Positions 10,155 through 23,284 of a stretch of 64,000 nt of DNA are shown here, in pieces. How positions within the stretch are numbered: position 1 is the stretch's first letter; each line of letters starts with the position of its first letter. The notes under the pieces were generated by a model. It had not been told where the DNA came from, ran no database searches, and saw nothing but the letters and a program-made list of their open reading frames with translations. Source of the stretch: Chamaecrista fasciculata (Eukaryota; Streptophyta; Magnoliopsida; Fabales; Fabaceae). The DNA is taken from assembly GCA_003254925.1 (NCBI GenBank), contig QANZ01027638.1, positions 126,304-190,303 on the forward strand. Reading direction: 5' to 3'. A program made the translations under genes and the position numbers.

Positions 10155-10645
10155 TGTTAGGAAAATTGATTTTTTTGGTAAATAAATTATTTAGGAGCCA
10201 CCGACACATACATACCATGTGTCGTCCCCTGCTTACCAGGAGCAGCCTTATCACCAGTTGCATAGGGATACTTTGGTGGTGGTACGTCGATGCCTCCGGC
10301 CTCATTCGACCACGGTGGTACTTTTGGTTTCCCGGCCTTGTCACTTGGGGTATCTGTTCCCCAGCAGCAAGTTCAGCAGCTGCCTAGTGATTCTTCGGCA
10401 CGTTCGCGTCAGACATCCCGGAGTCGTCGTCCCGCCATTCACAGACTTTAGACTTCTTGGATTTGTTGACGGTTCCTGACTATCTAGTGGTTCACCACAT
10501 GCCTACTATATATCACTCACAGCATGACATGCCTTCTCCTGGTTCACAAACATTTTCACAGGCCTACATGCATCCACCAGAAACATTGTCTTCTACGCAG
10601 GATGCAATGGAAACATATCTCTCACCGCCCAATCTACGTAATTGA
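10155..10645 (+). pseudogene. decayed coding tail, Pro/Gln/Ser-rich (possible transposase C-terminus)
   Basis: GC content and codon-like structure rise sharply here. Three overlapping frames are open in turn. The first reads ...SSPAYQEQPYHQLHRDT; a shifted frame then reads GGTSMPPASFDHGGTFGF and, further on, VSVPQQQVQQLPSDSS and RSRQTSRSRRPAIHRL; a last frame reads PDYLVVHHMPTIYHSQHD and ends LSPPNLRN. This pattern is a single low-complexity tail broken by frameshifts. It lies next to a Mutator-like terminal repeat (10911-11142) and may be the tail of that element's protein. No catalytic domain is visible, so the family is not proven. Confidence 0.45.
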
Positions 10646-10910
10646 GAGACGATCAACCCTCCAAATAGATATACCCCTGGTTGACACTGATCACTTGTAT
10701 AATTAATTTTGTTACTTGATGTAATTAATTTTTTAGTTGTATAATTAATTTTGTTACTTGATATAATTAATTTTTAGGTTGTATAATTAAAACCTTAAAC
10801 ATTTTACCCCAAAAATAAAACTCTAATCTCTAACTCCCAATAATAAAATCATAATTCCTAACACCAAAACTCTAAACATTTTATCTAAAAAAAACGTCCC
10901 CTGACCCCTC

Positions 10911-11142
10911 AAATTACAGCACATGCTGCGATTTAATATTGATGAAAATCACAGCATGTGCTGCGATTTCATGAAATCGCAGCATGTGTTGCGATTTCAT
11001 TAAGATTGAAATCGCAGCACATGCTGCGATTTCAGGACAGAAAAAATTCAAAATCAATAAAATCTAACGTGGCACCCATGTAGGGAATTATTTTTTTTTG
11101 GTGATCAGGCTCTTTTTTTTTTATTTTTTTTATTATAAAAAT
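10911..11142. mobile_element. second Mutator-like terminal repeat with four hairpins
   Basis: Four hairpins occur in a row: 10911-10934 (decayed), 10944-10970, 10973-10998 and 11008-11033. They share the GAAATCGCAG/CTGCGATTTC arms of the element at 5314-6708, but the centre is CATGTG or CACATG. After them comes 'acgtggcacccatgtaggg' and an A/T-rich tail ('gagcc' complement, then tattataaaaataa), the same order as in the first element. The end appears cut at 11142-11143, where a fold-back repeat begins. No matching left end was found, so this is a truncated relative. Confidence 0.75.
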
Positions 11143-11300
11143 AAGGCCAAAGTGCGAATTTGGTCTCATAACTTTGCTTCAGTTCCCAAATCAGTCCTAT
11201 AACTTTTTTTGTCTCAGATTTAGTCCCATAAGTTTTGAAAAGTTTCCACTGTTAGTCCTATGAGTAATTCCGTCCATTTATTCCGTTAAATATGACGTGG
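11143..11300. mobile_element. half of a fold-back MITE (family B)
   Basis: It starts ggccaaagtgcgaatttgg and continues with repeated 'cccataactttt' phrases, as in the full family B elements at 28607-29045 and 41507-41952. No inverted right arm is present, so it is a solo half. It abuts the end of the hairpin-bearing terminal repeat. Confidence 0.55.
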
Positions 11301-12026
11301 CACCATGACTAGGATGCTGACTTGGATAAGTAGATTGAAAAAGGACCATTCTGCNGCAATTATTCAACGAAGCAGAAATTCCAAAATGGCAAAATAAAAA
11401 AAAAATAAAAAGAAATGAAAAATAAACACAAAAATAAGAGTTTAGATTCTAATACAGAACTTGACAATATGAAGAAAAAGTGTAGAATTAATGTATAAAT
11501 CTCATACATTTAATTATTAATTTTTATTTATTTTCATCTCTCCACCACTTTATCAAACATCTCCACCTTCCGCCTTTTCACTTTATAAACTCATAAAATT
11601 AATGGGCTTTTCTCTGCAGAGAAAGCAATCGTTTTCCTTTTGAACCTGTAAAATTTTTCTTTCACTTAAGCAATAATGAAAAGTAAAACCACCCAATCCT
11701 CCTCCATATATAATATTCAGGTTGAAATTGAATATTTGAACTTGGGACCCACCTTATATCAATGGTTTCAGCGTCGAAAACTTAGACTTCTGCCTAGAAG
11801 GCTCGACACCAAATAGCTTCTTCATCTTCTCTCTCTCTTTCTGAATCTCGCGTCAACGACCATAGCCTTCTATTTCTATAATCTATATAATCAATCTATA
11901 TAGCATTAGTTTCATTCCTCGCATCTTGCTGCTAGCATTTGTTTCAAAATTGAGAGAAACTTTTCCGGGAAAATTCAGCTATTTTTCTCTTTCCGGAAAA
12001 TTCCTCATACATACAGCTTTTAGCTC
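11301..12026 (+). promoter_or_regulatory. upstream region of the aspartyl protease gene
   Basis: No coding sequence is seen. CT-rich leader-like sequence (ctctctctttctg, near 11827) and TATA-like stretches (ctatataatc, near 11883) precede the ATG at 12027, so the promoter is expected here. The transcription start is not fixed. One N is at 11355. Confidence 0.45.
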
Positions 12027-15000
12027 ATGGCATGGTCGTTTTGCCGCAATTCTCTATGTAGATTAGTGTTCTTGGTATTGAGTTTAGCTTCACAGAGCTG
12101 TTATGGATTACGGACTGTCGGATTTGATATCCACCACAGATTCTCGGATCCGGTCAAGGGAATTCTAGGCATTGAGGAGCTACCGGAGAAGGGGACTCGT
12201 GAATACTATGTTGCTATGTCTCACCGGGACCGCGTTTTCCGAGGTCGTGGACTAGCCTCCGACGATCAGACGCCTCTGACATTCGCCGCCGGCAACGAGA
12301 CTTTGCAGTTTAGCTCCTTCGGATAGTATGACTTTTTCTGCTACTTCATTTTTTTTTATTCTCTTTCTTATGTTCATGATTTTCCCTTTCCATTCGGATT
12401 AGAGTATAGATTATAGACTATAGTGTCTGAATTTTAAATTAACCTTGAAATTCATATTATAATCGGCGAGAATTTGAATTTGGCAAGGTGTTTTGATGGT
12501 TCAGAGGAAACTATCCGCTTGATGGATGGAACAATTTCATTTGAGTTAGTATTTGATACCCTGCTATGAAGGTGTTAGCGATTATAAAAAATGTCGTGTG
12601 TTGGATGGTTTCAACACTTAATTAGACCTGGTATGACTCTATAGAGATATACTAGAAAACTTCATATTCTGTGATATCGTGGCGTTCATGTCTGTATTGC
12701 GTCTATTCCAGATCAGTGTCCTTGCTTCTTAGACACCCCTGCCAGTGTGTAAGAAACTTTTTACGGTCACTGTATAAAAATCATATTAAGAACTGTAAAA
12801 TTAAAACATAGAACATGATGGATTCTGTAGAAATTACCCTTTTGAGTCGATAATGCTGTTACCGATGATTTTCCTGTTTTGGATTTCAGTTTATATTATG
12901 CCAACGTTTCTGTTGGGACACCAGCTTTATCATTTCTTGTGGCATTGGATACGGGCAGTGACTTGTTCTGGTTGCCATGCAATTGTACCAGCTCCAACTG
13001 TGTGCAATCCTTGCAGACATCAAGTGGACAGGTACACCATGTGTGCGAGTATTGTCAATTTGTCATTCTGTGCTTGCTCTTTCATTAGTTTCAGGTTTTT
13101 TTTTGGTGTTATCTTAGTTTGTTAAAGTTGCATATGCATAATTAAACTGTTGGAGGCTATTTATTATATCGCTCTTTACCAAAAAATAAAACCAAAGCTT
13201 TTAATTGCAACAAGTTTTCCATTATCAAATTTCAACTCAACTAATAGATTCTGGGTACATGTCCTAAGCAAAATGGAGGTGATTCTAAACAGGGGAGGAA
13301 ATATCTAGCCTCATTACGCATTGATAACTACTGGTATATATTGGAGAAGCAGTAGATTTGAGAACCTATCTATCAATCTTTGTTCGTAGCCTTGGACAGC
13401 TTCAAGATGCATACGGTTACTAATATTTATTTTAATAGTTTTAAGCTTATTTTACCAAGAAAAGACCATATATGAAGTTATGATTGCAATTGCATCACGA
13501 TTGGTTACCAAAGAGTTCATTTATATTAGGCGATTGAAGTTTTGTTGCTCAAGTCTATATTTGGTTTCATAATCTATCCTTAACAAGTATTGATGTGGAA
13601 GTTTATGTTTGATGACAGAGCATCAAACTTAACATTTATGATCTGGATACATCATCAACAAGCAAGAATGTACTCTGCAACAGCAGCTTATGTGAGCTAC
13701 AAAGTCAGTGCTCTTCATCTACCAGTGATTGTCCATATCAAGTTAGCTATCTTTCAAATAACACTTCATCTACTGGGATCCTGGTAGAGGATGTGCTGCA
13801 CTTAATCACGGATGATAATCATACAAAAGAATCCGATGCAAATATTACTTTTGGGTAAATAACTTCTAGAGATCTTGCCAACAGCTTTTCCTCTGGGAAG
13901 GTTGATGATTCTCAATATATAAATTTCTATGTGCTTGAAACATTTAGCAGTTTAAGTATCATCCGAATACTTAGGTTTCAAATATGAATTTTGGAAAAAC
14001 ATATCATTATTATCCTTTGATACTTGTTCATTCATACTTCTTATTAATTATTATTAATCTGGAGCTCATCTAATATCTGTTGCAGATGTGGTCAAGTTCA
14101 AACAGGTTCATTCTTGAGTGGTGCAGCTCCAAATGGTCTATTTGGGCTTGGTCTGGATAGTATATCCGTTCCTAGCGTCTTAGCTAAACAAGGTCTCACT
14201 TCAAATTCTTTTTCCATGTGTTTTGGATCTGATGGTGTTGGAAGAATCAGTTTTGGAGATAGTGGTAGTTCAGACCAAGGAACAACACCATTCAATCTAA
14301 GAGCATCACAGTAAGTGGCCATTCTTTTTCATTTCTTTCCTTTCAATCTTAACATGCACATAGAAACTAGGAAATCTTGTGTCTAGCATTCACACTATTT
14401 ATGCCTATTTTCCCTGAAAACATCTTTTGTCAGACCAACTTACAACGTCAGCATCACTGAAATTTTTGTCGGAGGAAATGCTATTAAGCTTGAGTTCTAT
14501 GCAATTTTCGACTCTGGTACCTCATTTACTTACCTCAACGACCCAGCTTATACGCAAATTACTTCAAGTGTAAGTGAAGTTGTAGTTTACAAATACAATG
14601 GCTTTTTTGCCTCATCATTCACGTCCTATGAGTTGCTGAATTGGTGTTATTTTGCAGTTCAATTCCCTGGTCAAAGAAACACGAGATACATCGTATTCTA
14701 CTAGTGATCTCCCCTTCGAGTTCTGTTATGACTTAAGGTTCGTAATTTATAGAGAAACCAGATATTCTTCAGCTTTTTACTTTTCAAAATTTAATTGATC
14801 AGAAACTGACTTCCTTTTACCTGCAGCTCAAACCAGACCAACTTTGAAGTTCCCTTGTTGAATCTGACCATGCAAGGTGGAGGCAATTATTACGTCAATG
14901 ATCCAATATTATTGGTTTTTAATGGGGTGAGTATATGAGGTGTTACATAATAAATTTATAATATCTGGTGACTCTTCTCAATCTCCTAATTCTTGTGATC

Positions 15001-15808
15001 TCCACTCTTCAGGATACTGCCATAGGATATTGTCTGGGCATCGTGAAAAGCAGTGACGTGAATATAATTGGACGTGAGTTTCTAACTGAACTAACCTCCT
15101 TCTATTTTGGTACACTGGGAGTTCATCCCTACACTTGAACCCAGAAATTGTTCCCCTAGTCACTCACCACCTAAGTTGGGGATTCTAGGAGCTTATCTTA
15201 ACAAAAAATATACATAGTCATGAAGTTTTACATTCAACTTGCTAAGACCATTCTGGAAATTTTATTCTCTACCTCAATGCTTTTACACTTAACGTGGGTT
15301 CCACGAATGCAATATACTTTCTTCATGATTGTATTGGGTATGCCACATGGTTTTCGTGTAAACAAATCAGCCATTAAGATATTAATTATCACGAACAACT
15401 TATCTAATTTCCCTTGAGTTACAACTGAAGCTTCTATTTTGATATCAATTGTGCAACTCACTACTTCTATCATGTTTAATCTTCTGAGCAGAGAACTTCA
15501 TGACTGGTTACAATATAGTCTTCGATCGTGATAACATGGTTCTGGGTTGGAAGGAATCCAACTGTAAGTATAATCTGTTATTTTTCTTTTCATCTGCATT
15601 AATTATTGTTGATTGCAATGACAATGAGATATGGCTTTCCTCAGGCTATGATGAGAAACCCTCCTCCAACTCCACCAGATCTCGCACACCTCCTGCCCTC
15701 GCTGTGAATCCTCAAGATACATCTAAACAGTCTAAATCACCCAAGATGAACGCTTTCACTTTTACATTTGCATTGGTTCTTTTTCCTCTTTTAGCCATTG
15801 TTTTGTAA
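12027..15808 (+). CDS. A1-family aspartyl protease, probably GPI-anchored
   Basis: Ten exons: 12027-12325, 12890-13031, 13619-13854, 14086-14310, 14434-14569, 14658-14737, 14827-14926, 15013-15073, 15492-15563 and 15645-15808, all with GT-AG introns, giving 504 residues. Residues 1-26 are a signal peptide (hydrophobic core LVFLVLSL). The two catalytic motifs are D120TGS (ALDTGSDLFWLPC) and D327SGT (IFDSGTSFTYL), each in its own lobe, with several cysteine pairs of the plant nepenthesin-like/atypical type. The C-terminus has a Ser/Pro-rich stretch followed by a hydrophobic tail (FTFALVLFPLLAIVL), as in a GPI-attachment signal. It is expected at the cell surface or in the secretory path; the substrate is unknown. 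It resembles the Arabidopsis At4g35880/At2g17760 group. It lies upstream of LARP1 and FD on the same strand, matching that Arabidopsis gene order. Confidence 0.95.
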
Positions 15809-17105
15809 TTCATTCATCTATTCAATTTTGTATTTTTCAAATATATATTTCTTTTCTTTTGGGTGGGTTATAGGCTTTTATTTTGGTTGCACAGAAGAGA
15901 AGCATTATTGCTTCTGATTCTTTGAGTCGTTATACTAGCAATAATTTAATCATGTGTTTGTAAATAATGTATACAGTATAGGCCTGAAACATACATAAAT
16001 ATATAATATAATGTATACAGTGTACACTTTAATGGTATTCAGTTGGCTCTGCTTATGTACTGTCCTTGCCCCAACACAAATCTCTTGATTAACATTTATC
16101 ATCTGCAGCGTGCTTCAAAGAAAATTAAAAAGAAAAGCAATAGAACCGGGCTTTTGTCTAGGGAAGATTAAGGACATGTCATACATACCATGAGATTTTG
16201 TTTGATCAAGATACTCGTGTCTTATGTATCATGTGATTTTGTTCTATAGGTCCAGATCAAGATCCAGTTCTAAACAAGTCTGAAAATGGATAAGAGAATA
16301 TCATATCTATAACAATAAATATTTAATTTCATATATAAGAATATAATATTTTAAGAATTTATATGTTAAAGAAAATATGAGTAATGTGGTGAAAAATATA
16401 ATATCCATATATATTGAAATATTTTAATAATATATTTATATTTATAATTTAATGTTTATTTTTAGTACTTATAGATGTTAAATAATTGATGGAAATATAT
16501 AATATATAAATGAAAAATAATAATTTTAAAAAATTTCCATGCCTGAATCCGATATAAAAATTTAACTATATTCATAAAATTCAAATAATGATAACCGTTT
16601 AAATCCAAGTTCTGAGTCTAGAGATCACGGATGCATATCCGAGAATATTAATGTTAGCACAAAAATAGAACACTTGGAGGTATGCAAACGTATTTCAAAT
16701 TAACTGAGTATTATAAATAGACTTTTCTGTGTTTAAAATTCGTGCCAATGCAAGAAGTATGAACTAAATACCTCTTTCCAACTCATCTTCAACTTCTGGC
16801 CCAAAAAATAAAAAATCTCATGTATCAACTCGTGAAGTTACATAAGAATTAATCACAACTTCGCAAGGTATTTCTAGGGACCAAAACGAACCATGAACAT
16901 ACTTCGTCCCCTGTCTTGTAATGGGCATGGGCAATATCCTTAAACCTTCGTCCTCATTCTTACATAAACTCCCCCAGCTAACCTTTTAACTCTGTCTGGC
17001 CCTTCAACATGTAGAGGAAGGACCCTCCAATTTTAATTTGTTCTGTGAATTGGATCATTGACCTCAAGCCATCTTTGTCTTTGTATTGGACCAAGGTGAG
17101 AAGGT
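15809..17105. other. intergenic between convergent aspartyl protease and ESF1 genes
   Basis: This holds the 3' untranslated regions of both genes. 16300-16600 is very AT-rich with no structure seen. No further gene is supported. Confidence 0.55.
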
Positions 17106-20100
17106 CTAGTGCTTCCTTTTCTTCATTTCTCTGGATTGCAATTTTCCGCCTCTCTTTTTCTTATCATCTGAGGGTAATTGTACTTGCTTTGACTTCATCT
17201 TAACGGATTTGACCAATGATGATAACTCATACTTCTCTTTCTTCGATTGCAAAGCATCTAATCCCCCTTTCTCACCCTTCATTATCCCAACATCATTAGA
17301 TGATGACGATGGCACTGTTTTAGGAAGAGGCTCTCCTTCTGCCAAAGGGTCGCTCTCACCCTTATGCAGCTTATGTGCTTTCTGCCTGGCATATGCGGCA
17401 CTCCTGTAGAGACCCAAGATCATATGTTAAAATGAAAATATTCAGCTGAATTAGCAATAGAAAAGTCCAGTTAGGAAAATCCATAAAGAATGCATCTAAT
17501 CCATAGTACAGACTGATTGAAAGATACATTTCTATTTGGCTTTAGTTTTTTTTTTCTAACAAAAAAGTCCTAGGTAGCTATTTTGAGAACCTACTTTTCC
17601 ATATTTGATTATAAAAGAGAAAAGGTAGAAGTTAACTTTCAACCTTGTATTAAAGAGTAGTTGTTATGAATTATGATTGAACTTTTGAACTTCAGACTGC
17701 TTTAAACGAACTACAAATAATAACATAGAAGAAACATTGCACAGGAGATACCTTTTAAATTGTGGGTCAGTGGGATCCAATACATAGTCAGGTGAAGTGA
17801 AAAGAGCTGCAAAACGTGGATCCTCAAAGTCAGCGCTTGGTATTTTTCCCTCATCAATAGTTTCCTTCGCCCTTTTGCCCTTAGCTTTCTTAAATTTTAA
17901 ATTATATCCCCTGATACCAGTATTTGTCCCCTGGTCATCAGCAAGCAATAACTCAAGCTCTTCTTTGGTAGCTTTATCTACCCCATCCGTATCTTGATGC
18001 TTTTGTTCTTTGTTACTTTTACTTTGCTCCTTCTTTCTCTTCTTGATGGGAGGATCATCCATGAAGAAATCATCTTCTTGTTCAAGTGCTTCTTCATCAG
18101 TGTCACTAATATCATCATCGTCTGACGATGAATGCTTTAATTTACTTTTCCCAGCCTTCTTTTTCTCACGTCTTTTTCTCAGATGTGCTTCCCAAACTGT
18201 TTCTGACTTTTTGTCTTTCTTTTCCAGAATACGTTTACTTATGTCTTCCAAACCTGTATTGAAGGTGACCTCCATATCTTGGCCATCCTCTCCATCTGAA
18301 CCATGACCAGCCTCTAGTAAAGCTCGGTATTTTTCTACTTTTCTAGTTCTTTTATCAGGTTGATCCTCTGCCTCAATGTTATCCTCCAAATCATCACTTT
18401 CACTCTCATCAGAATTCAAAAATTCCTTCAATTCCAACTCAGCTAGCTATTTAAGAGTACAGAGAAGTTTACATAAGAAAGGGAAGAAGAAACCCAGTTT
18501 TAGTATAAAGTATAAAACAGAAAAAGCAATGCAGTTTGTCTATATATGATAATTTCTTTTTTTTCTAACATGAAATCTGTACAAGAATAAAATGCATAGG
18601 TCTACACTGATAAATCACAAATGCATGTTGATGTGTAAAAATATAGTTTATGTTTATTATGTACAAGTATAACATGGATCTTCATAGACAAAAACCAGCA
18701 GCACATGGCATCTTAAAGTTGCATATGTTGCACAAAAATGAAATAATACAGTTTTGATAACAGTAGCAGTACAGTTTCAGATTTATTAATAGCGACTTCT
18801 TAAGGTTGCAATAAAATAATTACAAATTATCTCCAGCAGTATAATTCAAAGAATGAACTATGAAACTAACAATTTTAAATAGAACACGTTTCCAACTGAT
18901 TATACAGGGGAAAATGTCAAACAGATCACACTAGTTGGAAAATACTAAAATACAAAGCAATTACGGAAGTGAATATTCAAAAGTCAAAACCAAACACTAC
19001 ACAAGGATCTTCTAAAACAAGGATAAACACCACACACACATACACACTATAGGAGGTTCAAATGAAGCACACTGACCTGCTCATCGTTGAATTTCCGTCT
19101 TAAGGTCTTTGCACGAAGAGGTTCATCATCATCCCAAGAAAGATTAACTTTACTGTGTTGAAGTGCTCGAGAGTAGAAATCTTTACACTCATAGTTTGCA
19201 GGAGCCTAAGCAGAGAAAGGATTAAAAAATTTTCAATAACAAAGATTACAGTTTTGTATAGACCATTTTGTTTACAATATAAATCCTATAGCATGCCATA
19301 AATCTAAATATGTACATTAAAAGATAAAGGGAAATATAAAGATAGCATATTGTATACCTCTGTTGCAACATCACGTGGTGCGTGCTTAATTTCCATGGAA
19401 TCAGGAATGAACCTTAAATCAAGTGCATTAGATGATTGTATAAACTCAAGGCCGTCACATTCTTTGTAAATGTGATCTGCTGTGGTAATTGAGTCGCATT
19501 CCACCACAGCATAATAGTACCTAGAAAGCCAGAGCAACGTTCAAGATACACAATATGACACAAGATGAAAACAAAGTGATATGTGGAGCATTTGACGTGA
19601 TAAACATATCTATACACATAACTATGATAAATACTAAACTAAAAAGCTGAAACGGTAACTTAATTTTCTTAGAAATACATTATGGATACATCATACATAT
19701 ATGCATCAGTAAAATGCTCAACACCAAATGAAGCTCTCCATGAAAAGACATATTATAAATGACATGTCATGTGAGATGGTAAATGACAACCCTGCATGCA
19801 TGGCATTATTGGCATGGGCCACTGAGGAGGGTTTTAACCTTAACCTCCATAACACAACACATGAGGTCATGGAGTAACTATAATATTAGCAGTACTTGAT
19901 TCCATACTAAATAATAAAGAAGAAAAAGTGGACTGCCACAAGGCAGCAGGCAGCTAGAACGTCAAGGGAATAAAGGTTCATAATCGTCATCTCCCACCTT
20001 TATGCAAACAAGACGCTTCAGACGTCGTTTCACATATTAAAACATATATAAATCAAGACCCTAAGCCTTAAAATATTGACCGCTTAGGAAAAAGAGAAAC

Positions 20101-21481
20101 TTCTATTCAAGTTCTCAATAGTATAAACTAAGAACCATCAATAAATCTGCATAAGGTTTACTCAATCAAAGTAAAAACACATTTCAATTTCCATAGAATT
20201 ATTATCAATCAGTAACTATACATGCCAAGATTTCCACAGAAGAGCAACTTTAATTGAAAAGTTAGTCACCTCATCCTGCTTTTCTCATATGCACGCAGTT
20301 TCTCATTGTCAATTTCATCATCACTGCTGTCTTGATCGCTTTTTGCGGAGTCGTCATCGAAGAGACCAACAGGGCCATGAACTTCCTCCTCTTTCATTCG
20401 CTGAAGACCAAATTCAGATGGGTAGACAGCTACAGATTTTATTTGACCATTTGGTGGAACGAATGAACTCAACAATACATACAAGTCGACGGCCTACAAT
20501 ATGAAACAAAATACCTCAACCAACTAAAATAAATTAATGATTCTATTTGTTTTAATTCCACTTTCGAGGAGATCAAAGAAATAAACGACATCTTATAATA
20601 TTAATGACATAAGAAGTGTCAATGGCAAACCTTAACATATCTCCAGTCCATGTTAACAACAGCGAGCCTATGTGTTTCTTTTTCTATTTCTGGCACTTCC
20701 TCCTGTCAAAAACTTCATAATTAAAAAAGAGGCAGAAGCCTAAAGCTCCAGATTTCAGTGGCAAAGAACAAAGAATTCTTTGAAGGACTCAGACTGCAAT
20801 GCTTCTCTCTCATTGTTGCGTACAACTCATAAGTCATTGACCAAGGAATTTTACTACCGAGCAAGTTGAAAATAATACCTGCATCATATCAGGCATTTCC
20901 TGATCGTAAATTTCCTCATCTTCACCTTCATCTCCATCAGTATCCGTTGACGACTCCAAGTCACTGGTATCTTCCTGATTTTGCGATTCAGATGACTCTG
21001 ATTCCCCTTCTGATTCATCCCCTGCTTTCACGCCAGTGGGTTTAACCAATTCCTGTGCCGCTTTCTCCTCCTCATCTTCTTCGTCGCTTACATCCTCTAC
21101 TTCCTCTTCATCTTGTCGTTTTCCTTCTTCGTCAATCTTGTAATAATGGCGCAGAGAACTCTTCTGTGAATTGCGCTTCTTGGGTTTCCCTCTCTTGTCC
21201 ACCGGTGCCGAAGACGGTAAGAAGTTATTGTCAGTGAACATACGGTCAAAGCGAGAATCAATCGCCACCTTGGTTTTATGCTTCGGAGCCTCTCGGAACC
21301 GAGGATCAGTGTGCAGAGATGAAAACCGAGGGTCGGTGATGATTTTGCGGCCACCGACGGTTTCTTCTCCAACACCATGATTGGCCGGCACCACAGGTGA
21401 AGCATCTGAATTTGAGCTACCATTACTCTTCTTCTTCTTGTCCTTCTTCATCTTGTTCACTTTCTGCTTTTCGGATCCCAT
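17106..21481 (-). CDS. ESF1: ESF1 homologue, pre-rRNA processing protein
   Basis: Seven exons on the minus strand: 21481-20879, 20702-20631, 20493-20270, 19520-19358, 19205-19077, 18446-17752 and 17403-17106, giving 727 residues. ESF1 is a nucleolar protein needed for early 18S rRNA processing and 40S subunit assembly. Visible features: a Lys-rich N-terminus, the DPRF repeats ([15 protein letters not shown]), a long acidic Glu/Asp/Ser region in exon 1, the ESF1-type RNA-binding fold across exons 2-4 ([30 protein letters not shown]), and the NUC153 motif near the end of exon 6 ([20 protein letters not shown]). The C-terminus is basic ([18 protein letters not shown]). All introns are GT-AG and phases join cleanly. 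A telo-box and site II elements stand upstream, as expected of a ribosome-biogenesis gene. Confidence 0.96.
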
Positions 21482-21511
21482 GCTGGTTTCACGTTCATGG
21501 ACTATTAAGGT

Positions 21512-21644
21512 TTAGGGTTTTGCCTCTTGAGCAGAAGATTCGCCGCCCATTTTTGTTTGTCGTGGCGGGACAAGAATTTATAAAATCGATCAGAAAAAAA
21601 ATGAGGGAGCCGTGAATGGTCCATAAGCCCATATTTGGTGGGCC
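21512..21644 (-). promoter_or_regulatory. telo-box and site II elements upstream of ESF1
   Basis: In the direction of the gene there is AAACCCTAA (telo-box) at 21520-21512, 31 bases before the ATG, and TGGGCT (21631-21626) and GGCCCA (21644-21639) site II type motifs further upstream. This pairing is an established mark of plant ribosomal and ribosome-biogenesis promoters (TCP-type and telo-box-binding factors). Confidence 0.65.
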
Positions 21645-22892
21645 GAAGTTGAAAATACATTTAGATGCTTGAAATGAATGCAGTTCAAAAAGAAAATGAA
21701 GGCTCAACCTTGTTCACAAACAAATTTTGACTCAAGGAAGCCCACTAATTGTTTAATATACCTGATCGCGGGCCTGGCTTTACGTGATAATAATAAACAA
21801 AAAGTAGACCCAAGTATGAGCCCATTTTATTTCGGGCTGAGGTCGACCTGCTTTTATGAATATGGGTCAGGCTTCATTTTGACTTTTTTTAGGCAAAAAC
21901 ACCTATTTCGTCCCCAAACTTTACATTGGTTGTCAATTTCGTCCCCAATCTTTTTTTGCTGTCAATTTCGTCCCCAATCTTTCACATTTTCGTCAATTTT
22001 ATCCTTTGACTAACGAAATGTGTACTTTTGCCTTTTTTTTTAACAAATTGCACATTAAACTTACTCTCACTCTATATGCTTGTAAGTTCTCAAAATTTAA
22101 AATTATCATATTTGAAATATTATTGTGTGTTTCATAGTTTAATGTGAACTACCCATTCTTTAAAATTATATATTTATTAAAATATATATTATATTGAGAA
22201 TTGAATGGTAATTGGTGAGGGAATGAAGGATTGGGGAGAAGATTAGAGTGATGATTGATTTGGATTTTGGAAATTGGAATTGATTGTGAAATAAGAATAG
22301 CATAATTGATTTGGAAATTGAAAATTAGAATCAAATGTGATTTGATTTTCTAAAGTTATATATTTATTAAAATATACATTAAGATATATATTATGCAATA
22401 TATATATATATAAATGTATGATATATGTATATTATTAATACGGATCGGGTTGAGAAAAAAGCCTGAGCCTGACTCATTTTAAAACGAACTTTGTACAATT
22501 TAGGCTCCTTTTTTATGGGCTTTTATTTTTAGGCTTTTTTTTCATTTTTTCATATTGAGTTGATCGGGTCGGACGAATTTTTAGGTCCATGATTAGGTCT
22601 AATTAGCACGGGCAAGAATTCCAAAACTTAAAACATAATTATTTATGGCCAAAGAAGAACACAAAAGTAGTTTTTGGGGAAAAGAAATTGTTGTTCTGAC
22701 CGAAGACAATTTTAAATTTTGTTACCATCACCCTTCAAAATTTTATAAATTTTGTTTTTAAGGGATTAGGCGTTAACCCTCAAATATTTGTTAGTTAATA
22801 GTCACTTATTAATCTTTAATTTTGTCGAAGTTTATCATTGGCATTTAGTGAGTAGAGACCTAAAAATCGAACTAAAAATTTTTTAAGGTAGA
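21645..22892. other. intergenic, with half of a fold-back repeat
   Basis: 21893-22020 carries three 'aatttcgtccccaa' phrases, a solo half of a fold-back family also seen at 56279-56540. More TGGGC-type motifs lie at 21738-21840. 22140-22440 is AT-rich with a short TA microsatellite (about 22399-22412). No gene seen. Confidence 0.5.
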
Positions 22893-23284
22893 TTGCACTT
22901 TGGTACTCTGTGGTTTGATTTCATTTCATTTTGGTACCCTGTGATTTAAAAAGTGATACTTTGGTACCCCTGAGGTTTGTATCAGTAACACTTTGGTAAC
23001 CTGAACAATTTCTTTGTTAGATTTGATCAGAATTTCGCACGTGCATCTAACATACCTTCCTCAAACACAATATGGATTTCGAAAAACACCTCTCAAACTC
23101 AGATTTTAGATGTGTTTTTCGAAATTTAGATTGTGTTTAATATTTGTTTTGACCATAAGTTAGAAAAAAATGAAGTTTTAGTGAGGCGCGTGAGATGCAC
23201 GTGCAATGCACATGCGAAATTTCACTCATCAAATCTAACAAAAAAATTGTTCAGGGTACTAAAGTGTTAACGATACATACCTCA
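22893..23284. mobile_element. truncated fold-back MITE, family A
   Basis: The left arm reads gattgcactttggtactctg, and the centre holds 'gcacgtgcatc' and its complement. The right arm runs back through 'tactaaagtgttaacgata' and 'catacctcag' but stops at 23284, before the expected terminal sequence, where another element begins. It belongs with 2790-3289 and 4249-4759. Confidence 0.7.

Noticed and set aside
10911-11033. A CRISPR-like array, because of regularly spaced palindromic repeats
   Set aside because: This is plant nuclear DNA; the units are hairpins in a transposon terminal repeat, without unique spacers of constant length.
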